DNA of 64,000 nucleotides from Filimonas effusa (GCF_004118675.1 NZ_SDHZ01000002.1:1-64000); one strand, 5' to 3'. Positions 18,239-27,967 are shown, counted from the stretch's first letter. A program made the numbers and translations. The notes: a model not told the origin generated them from the sequence alone.

Positions 18239-19951
18239 ATGAGCAAGCAACAGACAGACAGTAACGGAAGCGAAGTAATGAACAAGTACTCTCGTGTTTT
18301 AACCCAGGACGAAACGCAACCCGCTGCACAGGCTATGTTATACGGCATCGGTCTTACCGATGGCGATATGGCAAAACCTCAGGTGGGTATCGCTAGTATG
18401 GGTTACGATGGTAACCCCTGTAACATGCACCTCAACGGTCTCGCTCAGGTCGTCAAGCAGGGGGTTTGGGAAACTGATCTTGTCGGACTTATCTTCAATA
18501 CCATCGGCGTTAGCGATGGCATGAGTAACGGCACCGATGGCATGCGCTATTCACTCGTTAGCCGCGACATCATCGCCGACTCTATCGAAGCTGTTTGTGG
18601 TAACCAGTATTACGATGCCCTCATCACCATACCAGGCTGCGATAAAAATATGCCCGGATCCGTAATAGCTATGGGCCGCCTCAACCGCCCCGCTATCATG
18701 ATCTACGGTGGCACCATCGCCCCAGGCCACTGGAAAGGACAGGACCTCAACATCGTTTCTGCCTTCGAAGCTTTAGGACAAAAAATAGCCGGTAACATTG
18801 CCGATGAAGACTTTAAAGGCATCATTAAACATGCCTGCCCCAGCGCCGGTGCATGTGGGGGCATGTACACCGCAAACACAATGGCTTCAGCTATCGAAGC
18901 CCTCGGCATGAGCCTCCCCTACTCTTCTTCAAGCCCCGCTTTAAGTAAAGAAAAACAGGAAGAATGCGCCAAAGCAGGCGAAGCCATAAAACTGCTGCTG
19001 GCAAATGATATCAAACCTTCCGATATCATGACCCGCAAAGCTTTCGAAAATGCCATCGTTACCATCATGGTTCTCGGAGGTAGCACCAACGCCGTATTGC
19101 ACCTCATCGCAATGGCTAAAAGCGTAAATGTTGATCTGTCGCAAGACGACTTCCAGGCCATCAGCAACCGCATTCCCGTACTGGCCGACTTTAAACCAAG
19201 CGGCAAATACATGATGCAGGATTTACATGAACACGGCGGCGTTCCTGCCGTTATGAAATACCTGCTGAAAGAAGGTTTATTGCATGGCGACTGCCTTACC
19301 GTTACCGGTAAAACACTGGCCGAAAACCTCGCCCAGGTACCCGATCTTAACTTCGAAACACAAAAGATCATCTACCCTTTATCACAACCTATCAAAGCAA
19401 CAGGTCACCTGCAGATCCTTTACGGCAACCTCGCCGAAGCAGGCAGCGTAGCCAAGATCAGCGGTAAAGAAGGAGAACGCTTCGAAGGCACGGCACGTGT
19501 TTTCGATGGCGAACAGGAACTTAACGCAGGTATCCTGGCAGGAAAAGTAAAACCCGGAGACGTAGTGGTAATACGCTATGTAGGCCCTAAAGGCGGCCCC
19601 GGTATGCCCGAAATGCTGAAACCAACCTCACTCATCATCGGTGCAGGTCTGGGTAAAAGCGTAGCCCTCATCACCGACGGCCGCTTTAGCGGCGGCACGC
19701 ACGGTTTCGTCGTCGGTCACATCACGCCCGAGGCTTATGAAGGCGGTAACATCGCACTCGTTCAAAACGATGACATCATCGAAATCGACGCAGTCAACAA
19801 TACCATCAACCTTAAAGTAAGCCCCGAAGTGATAGCCGAAAGAAAAGCAGCCTGGAAACAACCTGCCCTCAAAGCAGAAAAAGGCGTGCTCTTTAAATAT
19901 GCCAAATCAGTGAAAAACGCAGCCTCAGGTTGCGTAACCGACGAACAATAA
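18239..19951 (+). CDS. ilvD: Dihydroxy-acid dehydratase
   Basis: 570 residues. Dehydrates dihydroxy-isovalerate and dihydroxy-methylvalerate in valine/leucine and isoleucine synthesis. Predicted Fe-S cluster ligands are Cys61 (NPCNMH), Cys134 (PGCDKNMPG) and Cys206 ([12 protein letters not shown]). [14 protein letters not shown] near the C-terminus is also typical. First structural gene after the ilv attenuator, 25 bases before ilvB. Confidence 0.97.
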   Translation: MSKQQTDSNGSEVMNKYSRVLTQDETQPAAQAMLYGIGLTDGDMAKPQVGIASMGYDGNPCNMHLNGLAQVVKQGVWETDLVGLIFNTIGVSDGMSNGTDGMRYSLVSRDIIADSIEAVCGNQYYDALITIPGCDKNMPGSVIAMGRLNRPAIMIYGGTIAPGHWKGQDLNIVSAFEALGQKIAGNIADEDFKGIIKHACPSAGACGGMYTANTMASAIEALGMSLPYSSSSPALSKEKQEECAKAGEAIKLLLANDIKPSDIMTRKAFENAIVTIMVLGGSTNAVLHLIAMAKSVNVDLSQDDFQAISNRIPVLADFKPSGKYMMQDLHEHGGVPAVMKYLLKEGLLHGDCLTVTGKTLAENLAQVPDLNFETQKIIYPLSQPIKATGHLQILYGNLAEAGSVAKISGKEGERFEGTARVFDGEQELNAGILAGKVKPGDVVVIRYVGPKGGPGMPEMLKPTSLIIGAGLGKSVALITDGRFSGGTHGFVVGHITPEAYEGGNIALVQNDDIIEIDAVNNTINLKVSPEVIAERKAAWKQPALKAEKGVLFKYAKSVKNAASGCVTDEQ

Positions 19952-19976
19952 TCTGAATACCGATAAAACTAGTTGT

Positions 19977-21725
19977 ATGAGCAACGCAACGACGACAACA
20001 ATAGAACCGGCAATAGCCGCACCCGATAAAGCCACTCAAACGCTCTCCGGCTCCCAGGCAGTGCTCGAAGCATGCCTCGCCGAAGGCGTAACCACCATCT
20101 TCGGTTACCCCGGTGGCGCTATCATGCCTATTTATGATGCCCTGTACGATTACGCCGATAAACTCGAACATATCCTCGTCCGCCACGAACAGGGAGGCAT
20201 CCACGCCGCTCAGGGATATGCACGCGCTTCCGGCCGTACCGGCGTCGTATTCGCTACCAGCGGCCCCGGCGCCACCAACCTCGTCACAGGCCTCGCCGAT
20301 GCGTTGATCGACAGCACACCGCTTGTTTGCATAACAGGTCAGGTATTTGCCCACCTACTCGGCACCGATGCCTTCCAGGAAATCGACGTCATCAACATCA
20401 CTACCCCCGTTACCAAATGGAACTACCAGGTAACCGATGCCACCGAAATCCCCGCCGTTCTGGCCAAAGCATTCTATATCGCAGGTACAGGCCGCCCCGG
20501 CCCCGTTCTTATCGATATCACCAAAAATGCACAGCTCCAGAAATTCGACTACGAAGGATATACGCCCTGTAACCATATCCGCAGCTATCGCCCCAAACCT
20601 ATCGTCCGTAAAGAATACGTGGCCGAAGCAGCAGCGCTTATCAACGCAGCACAAAAACCTTTCGTTATATTCGGACAAGGTGTCGTACTCGGTAAAGCAG
20701 AACAGGAATTCAAAACCTTCATCGAAAAAGCAGGTCTGCCCGCAGCATGGACCATCATGGGCATGGGCGCAATTCCTACCAATCACCCACAGGCGGTTGG
20801 TATGCTGGGCATGCACGGCAACTATGCCCCCAACGTCCTCACCAATGAATGCGATGTACTCATAGCAATCGGTATGCGCTTCGACGACCGCGTAACAGGA
20901 CGCCTCGATAAATACGCCAAACAAGCCAAAGTGATCCACCTGGATATAGACCCGGCCGAGATCGATAAAAACGTGAAAGCCGACATACCTGTATGGGGCG
21001 ATTGTAAAGAAACTTTACCCTTGCTCACCGCACTGGTAGAAAAGAAAGACCGCAGCAGCTGGCTCAGCGAATTCAGGGAACTGGAGAAAAAAGAACAGGA
21101 ACAGGTAATAACACCCGAACTGAATCCTTCCTCCGACACCCTCACCATGGGCGAAGTACTCAAATTCATCAACGAACTTACCGAAGGTGAAGCCATCATG
21201 GTTACCGACGTAGGCCAGCATCAAATGGTGACCTGCCGCTATGCACACTTCAACAACAGCAAAAGCAACATTACTTCAGGCGGACTCGGCACCATGGGCT
21301 TTGGCCTTCCTGCCGCCATCGGGGCCAAATACGGCGCTCCCGATAAACACGTAATAGCCATCATCGGCGATGGCGGTATCCAAATGACCATCCAGGAATT
21401 AGGAACCATCATGCAGTTCGGGGCAGCAGTGAAAATACTCATCCTCAACAACCAGTTCCTCGGCATGGTACGCCAATGGCAGCAACTGTTTCACGACAAA
21501 CGCTACTCCTTCGTTAACATCACCAGCCCCAACTACGTTACTGTAGCCAAAGGCTATGGCATCGAAGGCCGCACCGTAGACCAGCGCGCCGACCTGAAAG
21601 CTGCATTGAAAACAATGCTCGATCACCCCGGCGCCTACCTGCTCGAAGTAATGGTAGGTAAGGAAAACAACGTTTTCCCAATGGTGCCGCAAGGTTGTAG
21701 TGTTTCCGAAATCCGTCTCTCTTAA
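19977..21725 (+). CDS. ilvB: Acetolactate synthase large subunit
   Basis: 582 residues. TPP enzyme that makes acetolactate or acetohydroxybutyrate. The catalytic Glu lies in RHEQGGIHAAQGYARASG near residue 65. The FAD/central domain follows, and the TPP-binding GDGG...NN motif is seen as AIIGDGGIQM ... ILNNQFLG. Ends with VGKENNVFPMVPQG. ilvN starts 19 bases after its stop. Confidence 0.97.
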   Translation: MSNATTTTIEPAIAAPDKATQTLSGSQAVLEACLAEGVTTIFGYPGGAIMPIYDALYDYADKLEHILVRHEQGGIHAAQGYARASGRTGVVFATSGPGATNLVTGLADALIDSTPLVCITGQVFAHLLGTDAFQEIDVINITTPVTKWNYQVTDATEIPAVLAKAFYIAGTGRPGPVLIDITKNAQLQKFDYEGYTPCNHIRSYRPKPIVRKEYVAEAAALINAAQKPFVIFGQGVVLGKAEQEFKTFIEKAGLPAAWTIMGMGAIPTNHPQAVGMLGMHGNYAPNVLTNECDVLIAIGMRFDDRVTGRLDKYAKQAKVIHLDIDPAEIDKNVKADIPVWGDCKETLPLLTALVEKKDRSSWLSEFRELEKKEQEQVITPELNPSSDTLTMGEVLKFINELTEGEAIMVTDVGQHQMVTCRYAHFNNSKSNITSGGLGTMGFGLPAAIGAKYGAPDKHVIAIIGDGGIQMTIQELGTIMQFGAAVKILILNNQFLGMVRQWQQLFHDKRYSFVNITSPNYVTVAKGYGIEGRTVDQRADLKAALKTMLDHPGAYLLEVMVGKENNVFPMVPQGCSVSEIRLS

Positions 21726-21744
21726 CCAAGTGAATGTAAGTTGT

Positions 21745-22335
21745 ATGCAAAAGCAAGAATTTACCATAACAGCGTATACCGAAAACCAGATCGGCCTTAT
21801 CAACCGCATCGCCATCATGTTTTCACGCCGTAAAATAAATATAGAAAGCCTCAACACTTCTCCCTCCGAGATCGAAGGCATCCACCGCTTCACCATTGTC
21901 ATCAATGAAACCGAAGAAGTGGTACGCAAACTCTGCCGCCAGATCGAAAAACAGGTCGAAGTACTGAAAGCTTACTACAATACCAACGATGAGATCGTAT
22001 GGCAGGAAATGGGCTTGTATAAAGTACCAACAGATATCATCGCCGAAAAAGTAAAAGTAGAACGACTGCTAAGGGAATTCGGCGCAAGGGCCGTAGTCAT
22101 CCGTAAAGACTACACCGTCTTCGAAACCACAGGCCACCGCGAAGAGATCGAAAGGCTCATCAAAGCCCTCGAACCCTATCACCTCATCGAATTCGTTCGC
22201 AGCGCCCGTGTAGCCATCATCAAAGACAGCCACGGCTTCCACACCAAACTCAAAGAGTTCGAAAAAGAAGAACCCGGCGAAGAAGTGATCGAAAACGAAT
22301 TCCTCGACAAAAGAGAACAAGTATTCACAATGTAG
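21745..22335 (+). CDS. ilvN: Acetolactate synthase small (regulatory) subunit
   Basis: About 196 residues from the ATG at 21745; longer frames upstream overlap ilvB and are not real. The N-terminal ACT domain (residues 4-75) contains ENQIGLINRIAIMFSRRKIN and binds branched-chain amino acids in this family. The middle is a family C-domain (KVERLLREFGARAVVI). A highly charged tail of about 30 residues (KLKEFEKEEPGEEVIENEF) makes it longer than the usual 160-180. Named ilvH in some genomes. Confidence 0.94.
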   Translation: MQKQEFTITAYTENQIGLINRIAIMFSRRKINIESLNTSPSEIEGIHRFTIVINETEEVVRKLCRQIEKQVEVLKAYYNTNDEIVWQEMGLYKVPTDIIAEKVKVERLLREFGARAVVIRKDYTVFETTGHREEIERLIKALEPYHLIEFVRSARVAIIKDSHGFHTKLKEFEKEEPGEEVIENEFLDKREQVFTM

Positions 22336-22484
22336 AAATAGAACAGGCGACAGAATGGTAGAAGCTTATTTATTTAAGGGTCGTTTACCGGCAACAAAAT
22401 CAGGTAAAAACAACCAACTCCTTGTCATCTGCCATCCTGTTACCTGGTATCAATTTATATTCACAACAAAACAATAAGCAACTA
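22336..22484 (+). repeat. ilvN-ilvC gap with short dispersed repeat core
   Basis: The 12-mer CATCTGCCATCC at 22426-22437 recurs at 27917-27928 in the thrA-thrB gap, with neighbouring GTCATCTG and AGAATGGTAG-like pieces also shared. AACAGG (22343-22348) and CCTGTT (22436-22441) can pair, so the RNA may fold. No ORF is seen. Confidence 0.45.
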
Positions 22485-23534
22485 ATGGCAAAATTAAATT
22501 TTGGCGGAGTGGAAGAAAACGTAGTAACTCGCGAAGAGTTCCCACTTAGCAAAGCCCAGGAAGTTTTAAAGAATGAAACCATCGCTGTAATTGGTTACGG
22601 CGTACAGGGCCCTGGACAGGCTTTGAACCAACGCGATAACGGCATCAACGTTATCGTTGGTCAACGCAAAAATTCAAAAACATGGGACAAAGCAATTGCC
22701 GACGGTTTTGTGCCTGGTGAAACATTATTCGAAATCGAAGAAGCATTACAGAAAGGTACCATCATCTGCTACCTCCTCAGCGATGCTGCACAAATAGAAC
22801 TGTGGCCTACTGTACAAAAGCACCTGACCCCAGGTAAAGCCCTGTACTTCTCTCATGGCTTCGGCATCACCTTCAACGAACAAACCGGTATCGTTCCTCC
22901 TAAAGACGTAGACGTATTCCTGGTAGCGCCTAAAGGTTCCGGCACTTCACTGCGCCGCATGTTCCTGCAGGGCCGTGGCTTGAACAGCAGCTACGCTATC
23001 TTCCAGGACGCAACAGGTAAAGCAAAAGAAAGGGTAATAGCCTTAGGCATCGCCGTAGGTAGCGGCTACCTCTTCGAAACTGATTTCAAAAAAGAAGTAT
23101 TCAGTGACCTTACAGGCGAACGCGGTACCCTCATGGGCGCTATCCAGGGTATCTTCGCTGCACAATACCAGGTATTGCGCGATAAAGGACACTCTCCTTC
23201 CGAAGCTTTCAACGAAACGGTAGAAGAACTCACCCAGTCTCTCATGCCACTCGTTGCCGAAAACGGTATGGACTGGATGTACGCCAACTGCTCTACCACT
23301 GCACAACGCGGCGCCCTCGACTGGTGGAAGAAATTCCGCGACGCTACAGCTCCTGTCTTCAAAGAACTGTACGAAAGCGTAGCTACAGGTAAAGAATCTC
23401 AGCGTTCTATCGACTCCAACAGCAAAACCGACTATCGCGAAAAACTCGATGCCGAATTAGCTGAATTACGCGAAAGCGAAATGTGGCAGGCTGGTAAAAC
23501 CGTCCGCAGCCTTCGTCCCGAAAATCAGAAATAA
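22485..23534 (+). CDS. ilvC: Ketol-acid reductoisomerase
   Basis: 349 residues from the ATG at 22485 (MAKLNFGG). Frames starting earlier use a TTG and are not supported. Rossmann motif GYGVQGPGQA at 37-46, with the NADPH-side loop GQRKNSKTW at 59-67 (Arg61 and Ser64 likely contact the phosphate). C-terminal knotted domain with DLTGERGTLMG and EEL..SLM. About 150 bases separate it from ilvN, holding a short repeat related to that in the thrA-thrB gap, and a terminator-like hairpin follows. Confidence 0.96.
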   Translation: MAKLNFGGVEENVVTREEFPLSKAQEVLKNETIAVIGYGVQGPGQALNQRDNGINVIVGQRKNSKTWDKAIADGFVPGETLFEIEEALQKGTIICYLLSDAAQIELWPTVQKHLTPGKALYFSHGFGITFNEQTGIVPPKDVDVFLVAPKGSGTSLRRMFLQGRGLNSSYAIFQDATGKAKERVIALGIAVGSGYLFETDFKKEVFSDLTGERGTLMGAIQGIFAAQYQVLRDKGHSPSEAFNETVEELTQSLMPLVAENGMDWMYANCSTTAQRGALDWWKKFRDATAPVFKELYESVATGKESQRSIDSNSKTDYREKLDAELAELRESEMWQAGKTVRSLRPENQK

Positions 23535-23541
23535 CAATAAC

Positions 23542-23577
23542 AACAGAGGCTGTAACCTAACCGGTACAGCCTCTGTT
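23542..23577 (+). terminator. Hairpin after ilvC
   Basis: Perfect 13-bp inverted repeat, AACAGAGGCTGTA (23542-23554) and TACAGCCTCTGTT (23565-23577), with a 10-base loop, 8 bases after the ilvC stop. No U-run follows, so it may be a weak terminator or an mRNA-end stabilizer separating ilvC from ilvA. Confidence 0.6.
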
Positions 23578-23672
23578 ACTTAGCTTCGGGCCGTATCATA
23601 AATCCAATAGCGCTGCTACCACCGTTCCAGCTTCTACAGACCGGTACAACTTCCCGATAAAATCTTATTCCA

Positions 23673-24926
23673 ATGAGCACAACAGCCACTTTGCCCGAAC
23701 TTGATTATAGCGCAGCCGCAGAACGACTGAAGAAAGTAGTTACCAGAACACCCCTCGCCTACAGCCAGAGTCTCTCCAGGAAATACGACTGCAACGTATT
23801 CCTCAAAAGAGAAGACCTCCAGGTAGTACGCTCCTATAAATTACGTGGCGCCTATAATATGATGGTAACCCTGAACGAAGACCAGCGCAACCGCGGCGTA
23901 GTATGCGCCAGCGCAGGTAACCATGCACAGGGATTCGCATTCTCCTGTAAACAACTTAACGTCAAAGGTGTTGTGTTCATGCCCATTATTACCCCCAAAC
24001 AAAAGGTGACTCAAACCCGCATGTTCGGCGAAGACATGATCGAAATAAAACTCGTTGGTGATACATTCGACGACTGCGCCATCGCTGCCCGTGAATACAC
24101 ACAGCAGCATAACATGACATTCATCCCTCCTTTCGACGATGCCCGCATCATTGAAGGCCAGGCAACAGTAGCCGTAGAGATCCTCGACGAATTAGCCAAC
24201 CTCGATTATGTATTCGTACCCATCGGCGGCGGCGGATTATGCGCCGGCGTAGGCTCCTACCTCAAAGCCTATTCACCCAAAACAAAAGTCATTGGCCTCG
24301 AACCCGAAGGCGCTCCATCCATGACCGAAGCCCTCAAAGCAGGCCACCCCGTTACACTCGATAACATCGACCGCTTTGTCGACGGCGCCGCCGTTAAACG
24401 CGTTGGCGACCTCACCTTCCGCATCTGTAAAGAGGTGCTGCACGACATGCACCTCGTTCCCGAAGGACGTGTATGCTCCACCATCCTCAAACTCTATAAC
24501 GAAAATGCCATCGTAGCCGAACCCGCAGGCGCACTATCCATTGCAGGCCTCGAAGACTACGCCAAAGAAATTAAAGGCAAAACCGTCGTATGCGTCGTAA
24601 GCGGCAGCAACAACGACATCGACAGGATGCCCGAAATAAAAGAACGCTCCCTCCAGTACGAAGGCCTCAAACACTACTTCCTGATCCGCTTCGCACAACG
24701 CCCCGGCGCCCTCAGGGAATTCCTCAACCTCGTACTCGGCCCCAAAGACGATATCACCCGCTTCGAATACATGCAGAAAACCAATAAAGAATCAGGCCCC
24801 GCCCTGGTAGGTATTGAACTGCAACAAAAAAACGACTACGAACAACTCCTCCTCAAAATGCAGGAATACCGTATCGACTACACCGAACTCAACAAAGACG
24901 ACAAACTGTTCGGCTACCTGGTATAA
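23673..24926 (+). CDS. ilvA: Threonine dehydratase (ammonia-lyase), biosynthetic
   Basis: 417 residues. PLP enzyme converting threonine to 2-oxobutanoate, the entry to isoleucine. The PLP lysine is Lys56 in VRSYKLRGAYN. The phosphate-binding glycine loop reads GGGGLCAGVG. A single C-terminal ACT-like domain (about residues 330-417) replaces the two of the 514-residue E. coli enzyme, so allosteric control may differ. About 138 bases separate it from ilvC, after a hairpin; it may be cotranscribed by read-through or have its own promoter, which I could not find. Confidence 0.94.
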   Translation: MSTTATLPELDYSAAAERLKKVVTRTPLAYSQSLSRKYDCNVFLKREDLQVVRSYKLRGAYNMMVTLNEDQRNRGVVCASAGNHAQGFAFSCKQLNVKGVVFMPIITPKQKVTQTRMFGEDMIEIKLVGDTFDDCAIAAREYTQQHNMTFIPPFDDARIIEGQATVAVEILDELANLDYVFVPIGGGGLCAGVGSYLKAYSPKTKVIGLEPEGAPSMTEALKAGHPVTLDNIDRFVDGAAVKRVGDLTFRICKEVLHDMHLVPEGRVCSTILKLYNENAIVAEPAGALSIAGLEDYAKEIKGKTVVCVVSGSNNDIDRMPEIKERSLQYEGLKHYFLIRFAQRPGALREFLNLVLGPKDDITRFEYMQKTNKESGPALVGIELQQKNDYEQLLLKMQEYRIDYTELNKDDKLFGYLV

Positions 24927-25160
24927 AGCCATAAATAGGCAAGGATAAATACCACTACGCTATCCACCAATTCTTAGTGCCCGGCTTTGCTGAAGAAGAT
25001 TTATGGGACAGTGTCCCACAAATTGAGCTTGCAGTAAATCTCGCAGGCCGCACCTAATTAAAAGTAGCAGCGCTTTTTCGATATCAAAATAATAACGAAC
25101 AAGCGCTGCTTTCCATAATCACCAGGGAACTACAGGAAAAATAATATTCAACACTAACGA
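24927..25160 (+). other. ilvA-thr leader gap: hairpins and a possible gene remnant
   Basis: Two inverted repeats are seen: TGGGACA (25004-25010) with TGTCCCA (25012-25018), and AGCAGCGCTT (25066-25075) with AAGCGCTGCT (25101-25110) around a 25-base loop. The second may end ilvA transcription. Between about 24942 and 25057 a start-less frame encodes a natural-looking string including VPGFAEEDLWDSVPQIELA, then a stop; it could be the tail of a decayed gene. Confidence 0.4.
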
Positions 25161-25190
25161 TTGTTATAAAAAAAGCATTGATTATCTTCG
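25161..25190 (+). promoter_or_regulatory. Putative promoter of the thr section
   Basis: TATCTTCG at 25183-25190 is a one-base variant of TAnnTTTG, and TTG at 25161-25163 is exactly 19 bases upstream. The predicted start of transcription falls only a few bases before the leader-peptide ATG at 25199, which would make the message almost leaderless. Either this is so or the true promoter lies further upstream. Confidence 0.5.
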
Positions 25191-25198
25191 GTTTAATA

Positions 25199-25285
25199 AT
25201 GATAGCAAGGTTTCTTCATATTATCTCTTCCACAACGCTCGTAGCTGCTACGTCTACGATTATCATTATTATTACAACCCGTTAA
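25199..25285 (+). CDS. thr operon leader peptide (28 aa)
   Basis: 28-codon ORF, ATG at 25199 and TAA at 25283-25285, 112 bases before thrA. Six of 28 residues are Thr and eight are Ile, clustered as TSTIIIIITTR at residues 18-28 and HIISSTT at 7-13. The composition parallels the enterobacterial thrL peptide, which stalls on Thr and Ile codons. A 7-bp hairpin, ACAACCC (25274-25280) with GGGTTGT (25286-25292), overlaps the last Thr codons and the stop. I found no U-tracted terminator between here and thrA. Confidence 0.75.
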   Translation: MIARFLHIISSTTLVAATSTIIIIITTR

Positions 25286-25397
25286 GGGTTGTACATTTCC
25301 ATATTATCCCCCGGGCGAATCCGCTGTTCTTGGTAAAAGCCAACACTATTCATAGCTCTATGTTATTATTCTATCAAAAAAATTCTAATCTAATTTT

Positions 25398-27839
25398 ATG
25401 CGCGTTCTGAAATTCGGCGGCACCTCAGTTGCCAATGCTGAAAATATCAAAAAGGTTGTCCAGATCTTACAACAACACTCCCAGTCTAAAATCATTGTAG
25501 TGATCTCTGCCCTGGGTGGAGTAACGGACCAACTGCTGAAAGCAGCTTCCCTCGCCGCCGCCAAAGACGAAACGTATAAAACGATTCTCACAGAACTCGA
25601 AAAACGTCACCTCGAAACAGCCAAAGCACTGCTCCCCGTTACACAACAAAGCAGCTGCCTCAGCAAAATAAAACAACAGTTCAACGAACTCGAAGAACTC
25701 TGCGAAGGCCTCTTCCGCCTCAACGAACTGTCACGCCGCACCAGGGATAGAATAGTAAGCTTCGGAGAACTCCTTTCCTCTCATATCCTTGCCGATTACT
25801 ATACTGCCTCCAATCAATCCGGTGAATGGCTCGACTCCCGTCAGCTCATCCGCACCAATTCGCACTTTGGCAATGCCATAGTAGACTTCGCCGCAACCAA
25901 CCAACTGATAAGAGAACAGGTGCTGCAATCCACCTCTCCTCTCTTTATAGCCCCCGGCTTCGTAGCCGGCAATAAAGAAGGACAAACAACTACTCTCGGC
26001 CGTGGCGGTTCCGATTATACCGCAGCCATCTTCGCAGCGGCCCTCGACGCCGAAGCCCTCGAAATATGGACCGATGTTACCGGTATGATGACTGCCGATC
26101 CACGTTGGGTCAACAGCGCTAAAAACATCGCCAACATCTCCTACCAGGAGGCAATGGAATTATCACACTTCGGCGCCAAAGTCATTTACCCGCCTACCAT
26201 CCAGCCCGTAATGGCAAAACAGATCCCGGTATGGGTAAAGAACACCTTTGCCCCGGATGAATACGGCACCCTTATCCAAAATACACCAAGTGTAGAAGGT
26301 GAGATCATAAGAGGTATCTCCAGCATGAACAACGTTGCCCTGCTCAGCCTCGAAGGCAGTGGTATGGTGGGTATCCCCGGCTTCTCCAAACGCCTCTTCG
26401 AAGCCCTGGCCGAAGAACAGATCAACGTCATACTCATCACACAAAGTTCTTCCGAACACGCCATCTGCGTGGCCATCAATGCCGTTGACGTAGAAAAAGC
26501 AAGACACGCAGTAGATCTCACTTTCGAAGCAGAGATCAAATCAGGAAAGGTCGACCCGCTCAAAGTAGAACTCGACCTCTCTATCATAGCCGTCGTGGGC
26601 GATCAAATGAAAAGCCACCCCGGCATCAGCGGCAAAATGTTCGGCGTACTGGGCCGCAACGGTATCAACGTACGCGCCATCGCACAAGGCTCTTCCGAAC
26701 GTAACATCTCTGCTGTGATCTCACTCAGCGATGTAAAAAAAGCCGTAAACGTATTACACGAAGCCTTCTTTGAATTCGAATACAAACAACTCAACGTTTG
26801 CATCATAGGCGTAGGCAACGTGGGCGGTAAACTCATCGACCAGTTGGCACACCAGCAGAAATACCTGCAACAGCACTTGAAACTGAACATCAGGCTGGCA
26901 GGCCTCGCCAACAGCCGTAAAATGGTGGTGAAAGAAGATGGTATCAGCATCGGCAACTGGAAAGAAGAACTGGAACAAGGCGAGAAAATGGACATCAGCC
27001 ATTTCGTGAATACCATTGTTTCTAAAAACCTTCCCAACACCGTCTTTGTCGATGTAACCGCTAATGCTGATGTCGCCGGCATCTACGATCAGTTATTGGC
27101 AAAAAGCATCTCGGTAGTGGCATGTAATAAAATTGCCTGCTCCTCACCCTATCAATACTATCAGCAGTTGAAATCGCTATCCCGCGAATACAACGCATTA
27201 TTCCTCTTCGAAACCAACGTAGGCGCAGGTCTGCCCGTGATAGGCACCCTGAACGACCTGATGCGCAGCGGTGACCAGATCAATAAAATACAGGCGGTAT
27301 TATCAGGCACTTTAAACTTTGTATTCAACAATTACGATGGTACCCGCTCCTTCTCACAGGTAGTGCGTCAGGCCCAGGCCGAAGGGTATACCGAACCCGA
27401 TCCCCGTCTCGACCTCGGCGGAACCGACGTCATGCGCAAGATCATGATCCTGGCCCGTGAAGCCGGCGAACAACTCGAAATGGAAGATATCTCCAATACC
27501 TACTTCCTGCCCGCATCCTGCTTCGAAGGCTCCGTGGAAGACTTCTACCAGGAAATGGAAAAACAGGAACCACATTTCAAAGCCCTGTACGACGCCGCAG
27601 CAGCAAAAGGATGTAAACTCAAATTCGTTGCCAGCTACGAAAACGGGAAAGCCGCTGTAGGACTGCAACACATTCCACCCGCATCCGACTTTTACCACTT
27701 ATACGGCAAAGACAACATCGTATTATTCTATACCCAGCGTTATCCCGAACAACCCCTGGTAGTAAAAGGTGCCGGCGCCGGCGCCGATGTTACCGCCTCC
27801 GGTGTGTTCGCCGATATTATAAGAGCCGCAAGGGTATAG
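25398..27839 (+). CDS. thrA: Bifunctional aspartokinase / homoserine dehydrogenase
   Basis: 813 residues, like E. coli ThrA (820). Phosphorylates aspartate and later reduces aspartate semialdehyde to homoserine. The kinase starts with VLKFGGTSVANAENI at residues 3-17, and GRGGSDYTAA follows near 200. Two ACT units lie around residues 320-455 (VPGFSKR-like GIPGFSKRLFEAL, and HPGISGKMFGVLGRNGINV). The dehydrogenase Rossmann motif is IIGVGNVGGKL near 468-478, and GTLNFVFNNY and GYTEPDPRLDLGGTDV follow. First gene after the thr leader. Threonine feedback through the ACT units is expected from the family. Confidence 0.97.
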   Translation: MRVLKFGGTSVANAENIKKVVQILQQHSQSKIIVVISALGGVTDQLLKAASLAAAKDETYKTILTELEKRHLETAKALLPVTQQSSCLSKIKQQFNELEELCEGLFRLNELSRRTRDRIVSFGELLSSHILADYYTASNQSGEWLDSRQLIRTNSHFGNAIVDFAATNQLIREQVLQSTSPLFIAPGFVAGNKEGQTTTLGRGGSDYTAAIFAAALDAEALEIWTDVTGMMTADPRWVNSAKNIANISYQEAMELSHFGAKVIYPPTIQPVMAKQIPVWVKNTFAPDEYGTLIQNTPSVEGEIIRGISSMNNVALLSLEGSGMVGIPGFSKRLFEALAEEQINVILITQSSSEHAICVAINAVDVEKARHAVDLTFEAEIKSGKVDPLKVELDLSIIAVVGDQMKSHPGISGKMFGVLGRNGINVRAIAQGSSERNISAVISLSDVKKAVNVLHEAFFEFEYKQLNVCIIGVGNVGGKLIDQLAHQQKYLQQHLKLNIRLAGLANSRKMVVKEDGISIGNWKEELEQGEKMDISHFVNTIVSKNLPNTVFVDVTANADVAGIYDQLLAKSISVVACNKIACSSPYQYYQQLKSLSREYNALFLFETNVGAGLPVIGTLNDLMRSGDQINKIQAVLSGTLNFVFNNYDGTRSFSQVVRQAQAEGYTEPDPRLDLGGTDVMRKIMILAREAGEQLEMEDISNTYFLPASCFEGSVEDFYQEMEKQEPHFKALYDAAAAKGCKLKFVASYENGKAAVGLQHIPPASDFYHLYGKDNIVLFYTQRYPEQPLVVKGAGAGADVTASGVFADIIRAARV

Positions 27840-27967
27840 GAATAGAATGGCAGATGGTAGTATAACCACTCAATCATCAAAAAAAGCTGAGAGTTCTTTA
27901 CAAAGCAGTCATCTACCATCTGCCATCCGTCATCTGTCATTCTACCATCTATTCACTAACTTCAACC
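27840..27967 (+). repeat. thrA-thrB gap with inverted and direct repeats
   Basis: Perfect 14-bp inverted repeat ATGGCAGATGGTAG (27847-27860) and CTACCATCTGCCAT (27913-27926), with further partial copies after it (CTACCATCT again at 27942-27950, GTCATCTG at 27929-27936). The core is shared with the ilvN-ilvC gap. The RNA can form a long hairpin within the operon, perhaps affecting mRNA stability between thrA and thrB. A frame across it is low in complexity and not coding. Confidence 0.65.

Noticed and set aside
22422-22484. 21-residue N-terminal extension of ilvC
   Set aside because: Starts at a TTG, sequence not like the family, and lies in the repeat-bearing gap; ATG at 22485 fits the family start.
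25274-25292. Hairpin at the end of the thr leader as an intrinsic terminator
   Set aside because: Only 7 bp, no U-run after it, and it overlaps the leader stop codon; more likely a pause or regulatory helix.
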